This document shows positions 1-5,847 of a stretch of 6,189 nucleotides of DNA, in pieces. Position 1 is the first letter of the stretch, and each line of letters starts with the position of its first letter. Location of the stretch: NCBI GenBank assembly GCA_910584245.1, contig CAJTZF010000037.1, positions 1 to 6,189 on the forward strand, written 5' to 3'. The stretch comes from an uncultured Eubacterium sp. (GTDB taxonomy: Bacteria; Bacillota; Clostridia; Lachnospirales; Lachnospiraceae). The notes under the pieces were generated by a model. That model saw nothing but the letters and a program-made list of their open reading frames with translations. It had not been told where the DNA came from and ran no database searches. The translations under genes and the position numbers were made by a program.

Positions 1-50
1 ATTATACATCAAATCCTTGAGTAAAAGGTGTCAACTAAAATGATACAACA
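1..50. mobile_element. Possible terminus of an IS21-like mobile element (partial)
   Basis: The EEP reading frame that enters from the right loses family resemblance near position 50. From there, read on the minus strand, the DNA begins TGTTGTATCATTTTAGTTGA and continues with CACC. A TG start followed by a GTTGACA-type motif resembles IS21-family ends as I remember them. No second terminus, target duplication or transposase lies in the window, so only the break in the gene is visible and the element identity is inferred. A simple deletion or rearrangement junction would look the same. Confidence 0.35.
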
Positions 51-184
51 TCAAACTGACAAAACTCTGTCAGTACGATAATATCATATCCTAATATTTC
101 ATCCAACACCCATGTAGGAATACGGCCATGTCCATATCCACCCCGTTGATTCATATTCCACTCCAAAATAGATAATTCCGTCAT
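35..184 (-). pseudogene. Truncated endonuclease/exonuclease/phosphatase (EEP) family gene, 5' fragment
   Basis: This is the N-terminus of an EEP-superfamily protein (the fold of DNase I and exonuclease III, metal-dependent phosphodiesterases). The 49-codon frame begins MTELSILEWNMNQRGG and later reads DIIVLTEF. The first strand of the fold ends in the metal-site Asn (Asn10, in EWN) and the second in the metal-site Glu (Glu40, in LTE). Family members are usually 200-300 residues, so about 80% is missing, including the catalytic His and Asp motifs. Resemblance stops near residue 44 and a TAG follows five codons later. The ATG overlaps the stop of the upstream MmcQ/YjbR gene as ATGA, which indicates translational coupling and membership of the same operon. 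It is probably non-functional. The break is probably caused by a mobile-element insertion, although the remaining 34 bases cannot prove that. Confidence 0.7.
55..74. repeat. Perfect 7-bp inverted repeat next to the gene break
   Basis: ACTGACA and TGTCAGT are perfect inverted arms separated by 6 nt. They lie within the codons for LTEFCQ of the EEP fragment, about 5 bp from the point where homology is lost. This may be chance in coding sequence, or the hairpin may have marked the insertion site. Confidence 0.4.
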
Positions 185-546
185 GTTTCCCCCAGAATCT
201 CCCCTTGTTTCTTTTTACTGAACCCCTGCAAAACCAATTCATACGATTCATCTAACAAATGTTTTACTACTTCATTCGGAACTTCACCATCCGGTTTGAT
301 CGAATTCCAGTGCACTTTATTCGAATAATACCCGGGAACAATATCCTCATACTGCTCTCTTAAGTGCGTGCTTTCCAACGGATCCGTTTTCACATTGATA
401 TAGTAGGGCTTATCTTTCTTATCCAGGCAAATGGCTGCAAACATTTTATCCTGGATACAGTATCGTACCCAATTCCAATCCGCTTGAAGGTTTTTCGTTA
501 CTGCCTTTTTCTGCATCAAATATTCATCTATCCAATCATATTTCAT
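181..546 (-). CDS. MmcQ/YjbR family protein
   Basis: This is a 121-residue cytoplasmic protein of the MmcQ/YjbR family, small alpha/beta proteins with a CyaY-like fold. They are often labelled DNA-binding, but their role is poorly defined. The diagnostic pattern is present: NWVRYCIQDKMFAAICL (residues 25-41), INVKTDP (50-56), LREQYEDIVPGYYSNKVHW (62-80), then a DGEVP turn and a C-terminal helix ending in the basic GFSKKKQ (108-114). The length is normal for the family. The start ATG has an AGAGGA Shine-Dalgarno sequence about 7 nt upstream. The gene lies 71 nt downstream of the PNPOx-like gene in the same direction with no good terminator between them. Its stop overlaps the next start, so it is probably the third gene of a four-gene operon. 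The family call is firm; the function is not known. Confidence 0.88.
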   Translation of the reverse strand: MKYDWIDEYLMQKKAVTKNLQADWNWVRYCIQDKMFAAICLDKKDKPYYINVKTDPLESTHLREQYEDIVPGYYSNKVHWNSIKPDGEVPNEVVKHLLDESYELVLQGFSKKKQGEILGET

Positions 547-617
547 CTTATCATCCTCTTACTAACCCGACAAATGCTTTTTTTGCCGATTATTCTAATA
601 TCTTTTTTATTTCCAAC

Positions 618-1046
618 TTATTCAGTGAAATTGATATCATACCGTGTTCCATGTGAAAACAAAACGCCGTCTGTGAGCTTAATGCAAAGAATACAAGTAT
701 TGACATCACTAAAATCATTGTGCCCGTTCCCGATCCATGCTGAAAATGCCTCCCGCAATTTCTCTGCTATTTCAACATTCTCCTCCTTTCCAAAATATCC
801 GAGATTAATGCCTTTACCATGTGCGGTAAACCAATCCCCGGATATCGCAACATTAGGATTCTTCTCAATCTGCTTCATCTTATTCGATTGTGCATATGTA
901 ATCACATAAAACGCCCCATTCTCATAATGTGCGTTTACAGAACGAACATGTGGCATATTACCTTCCAACGTCGCCAACGCGATAATGCTGTCCGTCCCAA
1001 AACGTTCAATCATAATATCTTCCGATTCCTTATTCAATTTCTCCAT
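618..1046 (-). CDS. Pyridoxamine 5'-phosphate oxidase-like (PNPOx-like) flavoprotein
   Basis: This is a 142-residue split-barrel protein of the PNPOx-like superfamily. Members bind FMN or F420 and act as small oxidoreductases, or bind haem. Visible features are SIIALATLEGNMPHVRSV (residues 20-37), the first strands with the conserved substrate-side P-x-x-R; the strand AFYVITYAQSNKMKQIEKNP (45-64), with the S/N-K-x-x-Q-I pattern typical of flavin-phosphate contacts; then NVAISGDW (65-72) and a C-terminal strand at about 118-140. It is too short for a true PdxH (about 210 residues), so vitamin B6 synthesis is unlikely. There is no signal peptide or membrane segment. A very strong AGGAGGAGGT ribosome site precedes the ATG. 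It begins 40 nt after the stop of the XRE-PNPOx regulator, whose C-terminal half has the same fold, so regulator and enzyme may respond to the same ligand. The substrate is unknown. Confidence 0.85.
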   Translation of the reverse strand: MEKLNKESEDIMIERFGTDSIIALATLEGNMPHVRSVNAHYENGAFYVITYAQSNKMKQIEKNPNVAISGDWFTAHGKGINLGYFGKEENVEIAEKLREAFSAWIGNGHNDFSDVNTCILCIKLTDGVLFSHGTRYDINFTE

Positions 1047-1086
1047 TTCTACCTCCTCCTAATGCTCCACAATTTTACTGTAACAC

Positions 1087-1686
1087 TTACATAATACTAA
1101 AATCGTCAATCCGCAACTTAAAAATAGCAAGATACATCTCCTCTTCATTCTGGTATGCCCGTTTCAAATTCGGATATATGTTCATCAACTCTTGTTTTAA
1201 CTGACTTGAGCAATCCTCCCCTGCCTCTCCGCATATCCGAATCCATTTGTGAATATTCTGGTTATAGCTCGCTATTGCAATACAGGAATTGCGCTTTAAT
1301 TCCGAATATACTTTTTTTCGCTGGTCAGTAACGATAAACATTGTATCATCCTTTGCATAAATCATTCCAAACGGCCTTAAACTTGGTTGGTTATGAACGG
1401 CAGTAGCCAGAAAAAAATAGCCACACTCACGTATGAACTCATAACAATCCTTGACAGACAATCCTTCCTCACCTTTTACACTTTGCTGGGGACCGTTATT
1501 TAGCAAAAAATCAATACTGCACTCAAATAATCTGCTCAATTTTATAAGTTTATCTGTCTCCGGAAAAGCGGCGTCCATCTCCCATCGTGAAACAGATTGC
1601 CGGGAAACACCTACTTGTTCCGACAGTTGTTCCTGCGTTATCCCCTTCTTCTTACGGAGGAATGCTAATTTTTCTCCCGTTGTCAT
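1087..1686 (-). CDS. XRE-family HTH regulator fused to a PNPOx-like split-barrel domain
   Basis: This is a 199-residue two-domain protein. Residues 5-61 form a classical XRE/Cro helix-turn-helix: EKLAFLRKKKGITQEQLSEQ, then VGVSRQSVSRWE as turn and recognition helix, then PETDKLIKLSRLFECSIDFLL. After a short polar linker (62-75), residues 76-199 look like a PNPOx-like domain: YFFLATAVHNQPSLRPFGMI (90-109) has the P-x-x-R-P-F pattern, and MFIVTDQRKKVYSELKRNSC (116-135) and IAIASYNQ (136-143) match the next strands. I infer a transcription factor that senses a flavin or a redox ligand and controls its own operon. It is the first gene after a promoter with near-consensus boxes, and a PNPOx-like enzyme gene follows 40 nt downstream. 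The ATG has a GAGGTGA ribosome site at good spacing. The domain assignments are firm; ligand and targets are inferred. Confidence 0.88.
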   Translation of the reverse strand: MTTGEKLAFLRKKKGITQEQLSEQVGVSRQSVSRWEMDAAFPETDKLIKLSRLFECSIDFLLNNGPQQSVKGEEGLSVKDCYEFIRECGYFFLATAVHNQPSLRPFGMIYAKDDTMFIVTDQRKKVYSELKRNSCIAIASYNQNIHKWIRICGEAGEDCSSQLKQELMNIYPNLKRAYQNEEEMYLAIFKLRIDDFSIM

Positions 1687-1711
1687 ACTGCATTCACCTC
1701 TGATTGTTATT

Positions 1712-1740
1712 ATTATAATTCCCTCCTGGCAATATGTAAA
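1712..1740 (-). promoter_or_regulatory. Sigma-A-type promoter of the XRE/PNPOx operon
   Basis: On the minus strand the -35 box TTTACA (1740-1735) and the -10 box TATAAT (1717-1712) are 17 bp apart, which is nearly consensus. Transcription would start near 1705, giving a leader of about 20 nt that carries the GAGGTGA ribosome site. The promoter lies between the glycosidase-like gene (stop at 1768) and the regulator ATG at 1686, so this operon can be read independently of the upstream gene. Confidence 0.75.
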
Positions 1741-1765
1741 CCAACTTGAAATTGCATTATGTAAC
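1729..1765. repeat. Imperfect direct repeat at the XRE/PNPOx promoter (operator candidate)
   Basis: On the minus strand, GTTACATAATGC (1765-1754) and TTTACATATTGC (1740-1729) match at 10 of 12 positions. They are offset by 25 bp, about two and a half helical turns. The promoter-proximal copy contains the -35 box. Such placement would suit autoregulation by the XRE protein, but the sequence is AT-rich and a chance match is possible. Confidence 0.35.
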
Positions 1766-1767
1766 GT

Positions 1768-3753
1768 TTAAAGTGCAGAGACTTCACCATTCTCTTTCAC
1801 ATCCTCCGGCCACATCTCACCCGTTAATCCTTCGAGAATGGATCCGCAGGCCCAGGGCATCAGCGCAAACCACGTACTGGCCAGCGTACCATCCGGATAC
1901 CGCTCTTTAACCAGACCTTCGCTGTGACAAAACCGTTCGGACATCCAGCCCTTCCTGCCGTAACCATACTCCCGGTCAATGGTATTGTGGCACTGGCAGC
2001 TCCACAAAAGAGTATCCTCCAGCCGGCTGCGGATGTACACATCCTCCTGTTTAGACAGAAAATAGGACATCTCGTCCATAACAGAAGACGACATGGGATG
2101 TATGTGTGGATTTGTTACCGAAGTAATGCTTCCCCCGCAGCTTGACCAGCCTATTGTGCCCAGAGGCGGAACCTGAATGGGTGAGTTATAACAGAATTTG
2201 AAAGTGTACTCGTAGTACAGTGCATCCCGCAAATGGTCCAGCAAATACGCCTCATCTGTGATCTCGTGAAGATAGCGGACTGCACGGATGTAAGCAAGAA
2301 TCCCTTCTGAGTCAATATTCTTGTCGATGTCCAGAGGTCCGCCGTAGCACTCCTGATGGCGAACGTATGCATCATGGTACCAGCCCTCGCTGTGCAAAAG
2401 ACCGTCCATATACATCCTGTCCCCGGTTAGGAAGGAATAATATGCCGCAGCAGCCATACACCATGCGCCGGAAAAAGAATCGTATTCTACCCCCGCGCCA
2501 GTCTTTTCTGACAGAATGTAAGGATATTCACCGTCTGCATTGCGGCTTTTCTCTGTCCGAGCGATAATACGCTTTGCAAAAGCCAGCCAATGGTCATGTT
2601 CGATGCCGCGTTCGCGCGCTTCCCACTCGTATGCTTTCAGAATCAAATACACACTCTGCCCCACCAGATAGGCCGCATGCCCTGGTGTGCGCTGCCGGTC
2701 GTACCACCAGCCGCAATTGCTCCACTGACCATCCTGCTTTATCAAATAGGGCAGATCATTCTGCCTGTTGATGGAATGATGTGCGATATCGTCGATGCAG
2801 TCCAGTGCCTGCCGGCGCATAGCTTCATCCTTCAACCGAAGGGAGGAGACAAGCATCGGTACTGCGGCGGACAGACCGTTTGTCCACGAGATCGAGGGCA
2901 GCGGATTGTACTCAAAATGATCTCCCCGGTCAAACACAAAACCAGAATACGTATGATGTTCCGGCAACCATGCATCAAGGGTAATGGCCGTAGCAATATC
3001 GCGAACGGTTTCCTTCACGCTTAACAAACGGCGGGGTGGTTCATGATACTGCCAGTATACCCATTTCAGCACATCGTGAAGCGCGCGCTCGTCGTCTGCC
3101 GGAATATCGAAACAGTGGAGACAGACCGCCACCGTCTCCCCTTTGGCAAGGGTAAAACCGTTTGCGTCCAACGGCGCACGAGGGGAATACTGGTGTGAAT
3201 CCAAAAAGAACCAAGGTGCATTCTCATATCCCAACGTATACCAAATCTCACCCGCCTGTAATGAACATCCAAAACCTGTATACTGGTCAAACTCTCCTTG
3301 TATGCCGGGTTGCCACGGTTTGCGTTGATTATCACAGTATACGAAATAGGGGGACGCGGCAAAACCCGTTAGCCGTCCGTCGCCATAAGCAAAGGCGCAG
3401 GGATGGGAAAGCCGGTCACTGCGCACCATCCACCATGACGAAGCAGGGAATTCTCCGTTTTGCCGCAAACGCGGACATTTGCTATCTACCACCAGAGGAG
3501 CTTCGCCGCGATTCGTGCCATACATGAATCCGGGCAGAAAGAAACGCGGCGTACAGGCGACGCTAGGCATGGCAATGCGGATCACGCCTTCGAAGTCTGT
3601 TTCTGCCGTGATTATAATTTCCTGCACCAGCGGGGCATCTGACATACCGGTACCGGAAAGGATCCTCACCTGCGCACAAAGTGAATTGGCATCCAACGGC
3701 GTATATTCTTCCGACGCGCCCTTGCGCCGGGCAGTTAAGGTCAACTTTGTCAT
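1768..3753 (-). CDS. Six-hairpin ((alpha/alpha)6-barrel) glycosidase-like protein, substrate unknown
   Basis: This is a 661-residue protein with no signal peptide or membrane segment, so it is probably cytoplasmic. Residues 1 to about 235 look beta-rich, like the N-terminal beta-sandwich of many six-hairpin enzymes (for example FFLPGFMYGTNRGEAPLVVD, then SWWMVRSDR and GFAASPYFVYCDNQ). From about 245 to the end, repeated amphipathic helices separated by aromatic and Gly-rich loops suggest an alpha/alpha barrel. Examples are SISWTNGLSAAVPMLVSSLR, GHAAYLVGQSVYLILKAYEW, GAWCMAAAAYYSFLTGDR, GGPLDIDKNIDSEGILAYIR and LASTWFALMPWACGSILEG. Acidic residues in the GGPLDIDKNIDSEG loop are possible catalytic or substrate ligands, but I cannot assign a family. 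The start is chosen at ATG 3753, with AAGGAG 9 nt upstream; a TTG three codons earlier abuts that site. The gene has its own promoter. It looks GC-richer than its neighbours (58% in one sampled 60-base stretch, against 35-47% in two from the left operon), which may indicate transfer. Activity is inferred from fold impression only. Confidence 0.65.
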   Translation of the reverse strand: MTKLTLTARRKGASEEYTPLDANSLCAQVRILSGTGMSDAPLVQEIIITAETDFEGVIRIAMPSVACTPRFFLPGFMYGTNRGEAPLVVDSKCPRLRQNGEFPASSWWMVRSDRLSHPCAFAYGDGRLTGFAASPYFVYCDNQRKPWQPGIQGEFDQYTGFGCSLQAGEIWYTLGYENAPWFFLDSHQYSPRAPLDANGFTLAKGETVAVCLHCFDIPADDERALHDVLKWVYWQYHEPPRRLLSVKETVRDIATAITLDAWLPEHHTYSGFVFDRGDHFEYNPLPSISWTNGLSAAVPMLVSSLRLKDEAMRRQALDCIDDIAHHSINRQNDLPYLIKQDGQWSNCGWWYDRQRTPGHAAYLVGQSVYLILKAYEWEARERGIEHDHWLAFAKRIIARTEKSRNADGEYPYILSEKTGAGVEYDSFSGAWCMAAAAYYSFLTGDRMYMDGLLHSEGWYHDAYVRHQECYGGPLDIDKNIDSEGILAYIRAVRYLHEITDEAYLLDHLRDALYYEYTFKFCYNSPIQVPPLGTIGWSSCGGSITSVTNPHIHPMSSSVMDEMSYFLSKQEDVYIRSRLEDTLLWSCQCHNTIDREYGYGRKGWMSERFCHSEGLVKERYPDGTLASTWFALMPWACGSILEGLTGEMWPEDVKENGEVSAL

Positions 3754-3762
3754 TATGTTCAA

Positions 3763-3768
3763 CTCCTT
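3763..3768 (-). promoter_or_regulatory. Ribosome binding site that fixes the glycosidase-like start
   Basis: AAGGAG on the minus strand lies 9 nt before ATG 3753 but directly touches the in-frame TTG at 3762. The spacing therefore selects the ATG and gives 661 residues rather than 664. Confidence 0.75.
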
Positions 3769-3839
3769 ATCTCCGAACTCTTCACAGCGAACACGGAAAC
3801 CTCCGCCAACGGTACGGGAACTGTCACTATCTTACCACC

Positions 3840-3868
3840 AGTATACCCGGTTCTTCTTCCTACGTCAA
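3840..3868 (-). promoter_or_regulatory. Sigma-A-type promoter of the glycosidase-like gene
   Basis: On the minus strand the -35 box TTGACG (3868-3863) and the -10 box TATACT (3845-3840) are separated by exactly 17 bp. The expected start is near 3833, giving a leader of about 80 nt before ATG 3753. It lies downstream of the terminator that ends the sigma/anti-sigma operon, so the gene is an independent unit. I see no riboswitch-like architecture in the leader. Confidence 0.75.
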
Positions 3869-3874
3869 TTCACG

Positions 3875-3891
3875 TTTTCCCGGCCGGAAAA
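3875..3891. repeat. Palindrome upstream of the glycosidase-like promoter (operator candidate)
   Basis: The arms TTTTCC and GGAAAA flank CGGCC, and the centre includes the perfect 8-bp palindrome CCGGCCGG. The site ends 6 bp upstream of the -35 box, a position more typical of an activator site than of a repressor that blocks polymerase. The GC-centred palindrome is reminiscent of sugar-responsive LacI-type or AraC-type sites, but no such regulator is encoded in the window. Confidence 0.45.
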
Positions 3892-3904
3892 TATACACTG
3901 GACT

Positions 3905-3954
3905 TTTATAATAAAGACTGGGATAGCAAAAACAAAATCCTTGCTATCCCAGCC
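3905..3954 (-). terminator. Intrinsic terminator of the sigma/anti-sigma operon
   Basis: CTGGGATAGCAA (3918-3929) and TTGCTATCCCAG (3941-3952) form a perfect 12-bp stem with an 11-nt loop. On the minus strand the stem is followed by the U-rich TCTTTATTATA. It begins about 35 nt after the anti-sigma stop codon and precedes the glycosidase-like promoter, so it separates the two units. The T-tract is interrupted, so termination may be incomplete. Confidence 0.8.
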
Positions 3955-3989
3955 TTATGATATTGTCATTATTTGGCCCGCACTTAGTT

Positions 3990-5231
3990 TTACATATCAA
4001 TCCGTGTGTTTCCAAAGTAGACCGCCTTCACATGCTCGACATCAATTAAGTCTACAAACATCAAGTAATCGTTATGTTTTCCGTCAGTCCCTATGCCATA
4101 ACCTCCCCTGCCGTTCTCCTGCTCAAGCCACGAATTTAATGTCGGATAACCAATTCGCGTGCCATCCTCCATTTCCACATACACCTGATCCCACGTCTTA
4201 TTATCAAATTGTTTCTCTGTCATCGTTCTTTCATACCGGATAAAATATGGTGTAACTGTAACCCGGTCAAGCTTTCCTGCTGAAAGATACTTAGTCTCAC
4301 TATTCAGCTTAGGCAATCTTATCTTCTTTCCCGGTTCACACACCTTTTTCTGGCAATCACCATAGTCCATTACAAACTCCGTCTCTGCCGTTCCATCTAT
4401 ACGAGTCTTCTCTTCTCCATCGACGTCACCGCATAGCCCGCTCAGCCTTAACCGGCACTTCTCGCCTTTATGATAGCGGCTTACCCCATCCATAACCTGT
4501 TCATAGCCGCACACAACTGCAAGGCGAATCTCGTCCGTCCCATTATTTTCAATCATAATTCCTGTATCCGTGTAGTTGTTCTCCACACTCTCAACTTTTG
4601 GTTTTTCTCCGCCTCCTACCGTAATGGAGACAGCTGAGCTGCACTCTTTTGCATCCTCTTTCTCGTTTGTATCCTTTTCTTCTTTCGTATCCGCTTGACT
4701 GATAAGGTTATTCGAATCCGCTGCGCTTTCCCCTTCTGCGCTTCCTGCCCAGTCCCCGTCACTCTCTCCTTTCATGCCAACCTGGCTGAAACGGTAATCC
4801 ATATTCTTATCAAACGTTTTGCCATCTGTCCGCTTCACTCTTAAAACGATATAGCTGAGTTCTTCCGTTCCGAACACCCGCTCCACGGAAACCTTCAAGT
4901 TTTTAAACGTACTTTTCTCAGAAGAGACCTCTGGTGTCACAGATGACGACTGAATCTGACTGACGTCTCCGCGAAACAACCCCGACAGCTTCCCAAATCC
5001 GCCGCCAGTTGCCGCATGAACCGTAGTGGTTACCATCAAAGCAACCAGCGCAATAGACGCTGCCTTGACGTAGCGCGTTCCCATTCTGCTTATATCGTTT
5101 CGATAGGACGCCTTTTCTACCTTGTCCATATCTGCCCCCACCTGCCGATATACCTCGCGCATTTTTTCCTGTACCACATCCGGAATCTCCAGTTCCTGTT
5201 CAAACATTTCTTTTAATCGTTTATCCCGCAT
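3990..5231 (-). CDS. Membrane-anchored anti-sigma-type protein, partner of the upstream ECF sigma factor
   Basis: This is a 413-residue protein with the layout of clostridial DUF4179-type anti-sigma partners. Residues 1 to about 54 are a charged cytoplasmic N-terminus (RDKRLKEMFEQELEIPDVVQ) that would hold the sigma factor. Residues 55-74 are one membrane segment (VKAASIALVALMVTTTVHAA), and the rest would lie outside the cell. No His-x3-Cys-x2-Cys zinc motif is present, so it is not a ZAS-type anti-sigma. The outer part has a beta-rich domain at about 105-155, an acidic low-complexity stretch at about 155-200 rich in Ser, Glu, Asp and Lys, and further beta-rich segments including RVTVTPYFIRYERTMTE (323-339). 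Its ATG lies inside the sigma gene's last codons (11-nt overlap) with GGGAAG just upstream, which indicates coupled translation. The anti-sigma role is inferred from layout and context; the signal sensed is unknown. Confidence 0.8.
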   Translation of the reverse strand: MRDKRLKEMFEQELEIPDVVQEKMREVYRQVGADMDKVEKASYRNDISRMGTRYVKAASIALVALMVTTTVHAATGGGFGKLSGLFRGDVSQIQSSSVTPEVSSEKSTFKNLKVSVERVFGTEELSYIVLRVKRTDGKTFDKNMDYRFSQVGMKGESDGDWAGSAEGESAADSNNLISQADTKEEKDTNEKEDAKECSSAVSITVGGGEKPKVESVENNYTDTGIMIENNGTDEIRLAVVCGYEQVMDGVSRYHKGEKCRLRLSGLCGDVDGEEKTRIDGTAETEFVMDYGDCQKKVCEPGKKIRLPKLNSETKYLSAGKLDRVTVTPYFIRYERTMTEKQFDNKTWDQVYVEMEDGTRIGYPTLNSWLEQENGRGGYGIGTDGKHNDYLMFVDLIDVEHVKAVYFGNTRIDM

Positions 5232-5805
5232 AATACTTCCCTATCCTTTCTCGAAAAATTGAACCCACTACTACCTTTCCCTCTGCTCCCATTCCTTTTC
5301 TATCCCCCGACTGTCTTTCATATACCTGCATAAGATTCTCGCGCCCCCGCCTCAGCCTCGTGCGAACAGTTGCATCTTTCATGCCCAGTACCTCAGCGAT
5401 TTCCTTTGCCTTAAATCCCTTTACATAATGCAATACGAGAATATCCCGGTACTGCTCATCCACCGCCTGTATAAGTTCCTCATACATCAAATGGTCAAGC
5501 GACGTGTCACTACATGCTTTCTCCGGTATTTCATCAAAGGCAACTTCCCAGCTTCGTTTATCCAGAAAATCTTTACACTTATTTATCAGGATCCTCGTCA
5601 GCCACGTTCTGAAATATCCAGGTTCTTTCAAATCCTGTATCTTTTCAAATGCCGCCAGCATCGTATCCTGCATGATGTCCGCCGCATCTTCTGGATTGTT
5701 TACATAGCAGACTGCCACTTTATACATACTCTGCCTGTTTTCCTCCATAAGCTGTACAAATGCATCTGCATCCCCGCCTTGTGCCCGTTTAACAAGCTTT
5801 TTCAC
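5221..5805 (-). CDS. ECF-type RNA polymerase sigma factor (sigma-70 family)
   Basis: This is a 194-residue sigma factor with regions 2 and 4 only, as in all ECF factors. Region 2 covers about residues 14-83: FVQLMEENRQSMYKVAVCYV, the core-binding PEDAADIMQDTMLAAFEKI (38-56) and the DNA-melting YFRTWLTRILINKCKDFL (64-81). Region 4 covers about 108-162, with YRDILVLHYVKGFKAKEIAE (119-138) and the recognition segment GMKDATVRTRLRRGRENL (141-158), which binds the -35 box. A basic tail of about 30 residues follows region 4. The start is GTG 5805: it gives the MKKLVKRAQ opening usual in close relatives and has AGGAGG 11 nt upstream. A nearer ATG at 5812 is out of frame. The gene is followed by its membrane partner with an 11-nt overlap, and an ECF-type promoter precedes it, so autoregulation is likely. 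The inducing signal is unknown; envelope stress is typical for the class. Confidence 0.93.
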   Translation of the reverse strand: MKKLVKRAQGGDADAFVQLMEENRQSMYKVAVCYVNNPEDAADIMQDTMLAAFEKIQDLKEPGYFRTWLTRILINKCKDFLDKRSWEVAFDEIPEKACSDTSLDHLMYEELIQAVDEQYRDILVLHYVKGFKAKEIAEVLGMKDATVRTRLRRGRENLMQVYERQSGDRKGMGAEGKVVVGSIFRERIGKYYAG

Positions 5806-5816
5806 GATTCATCTCA

Positions 5817-5822
5817 CCTCCT
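5817..5822 (-). promoter_or_regulatory. Ribosome binding site serving two competing starts of the sigma gene
   Basis: AGGAGG lies 4 nt before an ATG at 5812 and 11 nt before the sigma GTG at 5805. The ATG opens a different frame of only seven codons (MNREKAC), which stops at 5789. Both spacings are imperfect. Initiation at the ATG would lower sigma synthesis, but no regulatory role is demonstrated by the sequence. Confidence 0.5.
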
Positions 5823-5833
5823 GGCCTTATTTT

Positions 5834-5843
5834 TGAACGTTCA
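5834..5843. repeat. Perfect 10-bp palindrome at the predicted ECF transcription start
   Basis: TGAACGTTCA is fully self-complementary. It lies 4 bp downstream of the -10 element, across the expected start site near 5841. A repressor bound here would block transcription, but no candidate regulator is adjacent. A 10-bp palindrome can also arise by chance. Confidence 0.4.
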
Positions 5844-5847
5844 TATA

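Noticed and set aside
1..34. TTGACA and TATAAT boxes on the minus strand near the left edge
   Set aside because: They are 22 bp apart, too far for a standard promoter. They may still belong to the end of a mobile element, but I cannot support a promoter call.
569..590. Possible terminator between the PNPOx-like and MmcQ/YjbR genes
   Set aside because: The CGGCA/TGTCG stem has only five pairs including a G-U, and no U-run follows on the minus strand. The genes are better treated as one operon.
618..1046. True pyridoxamine 5'-phosphate oxidase (pdxH)
   Set aside because: At 142 residues it is much shorter than PdxH and lacks its C-terminal dimer and substrate region, so only the superfamily name is justified.
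2590..3024. 144-codon open frame on the plus strand
   Set aside because: It lies wholly inside the glycosidase-like gene on the opposite strand. It is a by-product of the GC-richer codons and has no domain or clear ribosome site.
3754..3762. TTG start adding three residues to the glycosidase-like protein
   Set aside because: The AAGGAG ribosome site directly touches this TTG, leaving no spacing, whereas ATG 3753 has 9 nt.
3479..4243. 254-codon open frame on the plus strand
   Set aside because: It runs antisense across the start of the glycosidase-like gene, its promoter, the terminator and the end of the anti-sigma gene. The translation is low-complexity and rich in Ser, Pro and Arg with no recognisable domain, and well-supported genes occupy the other strand.
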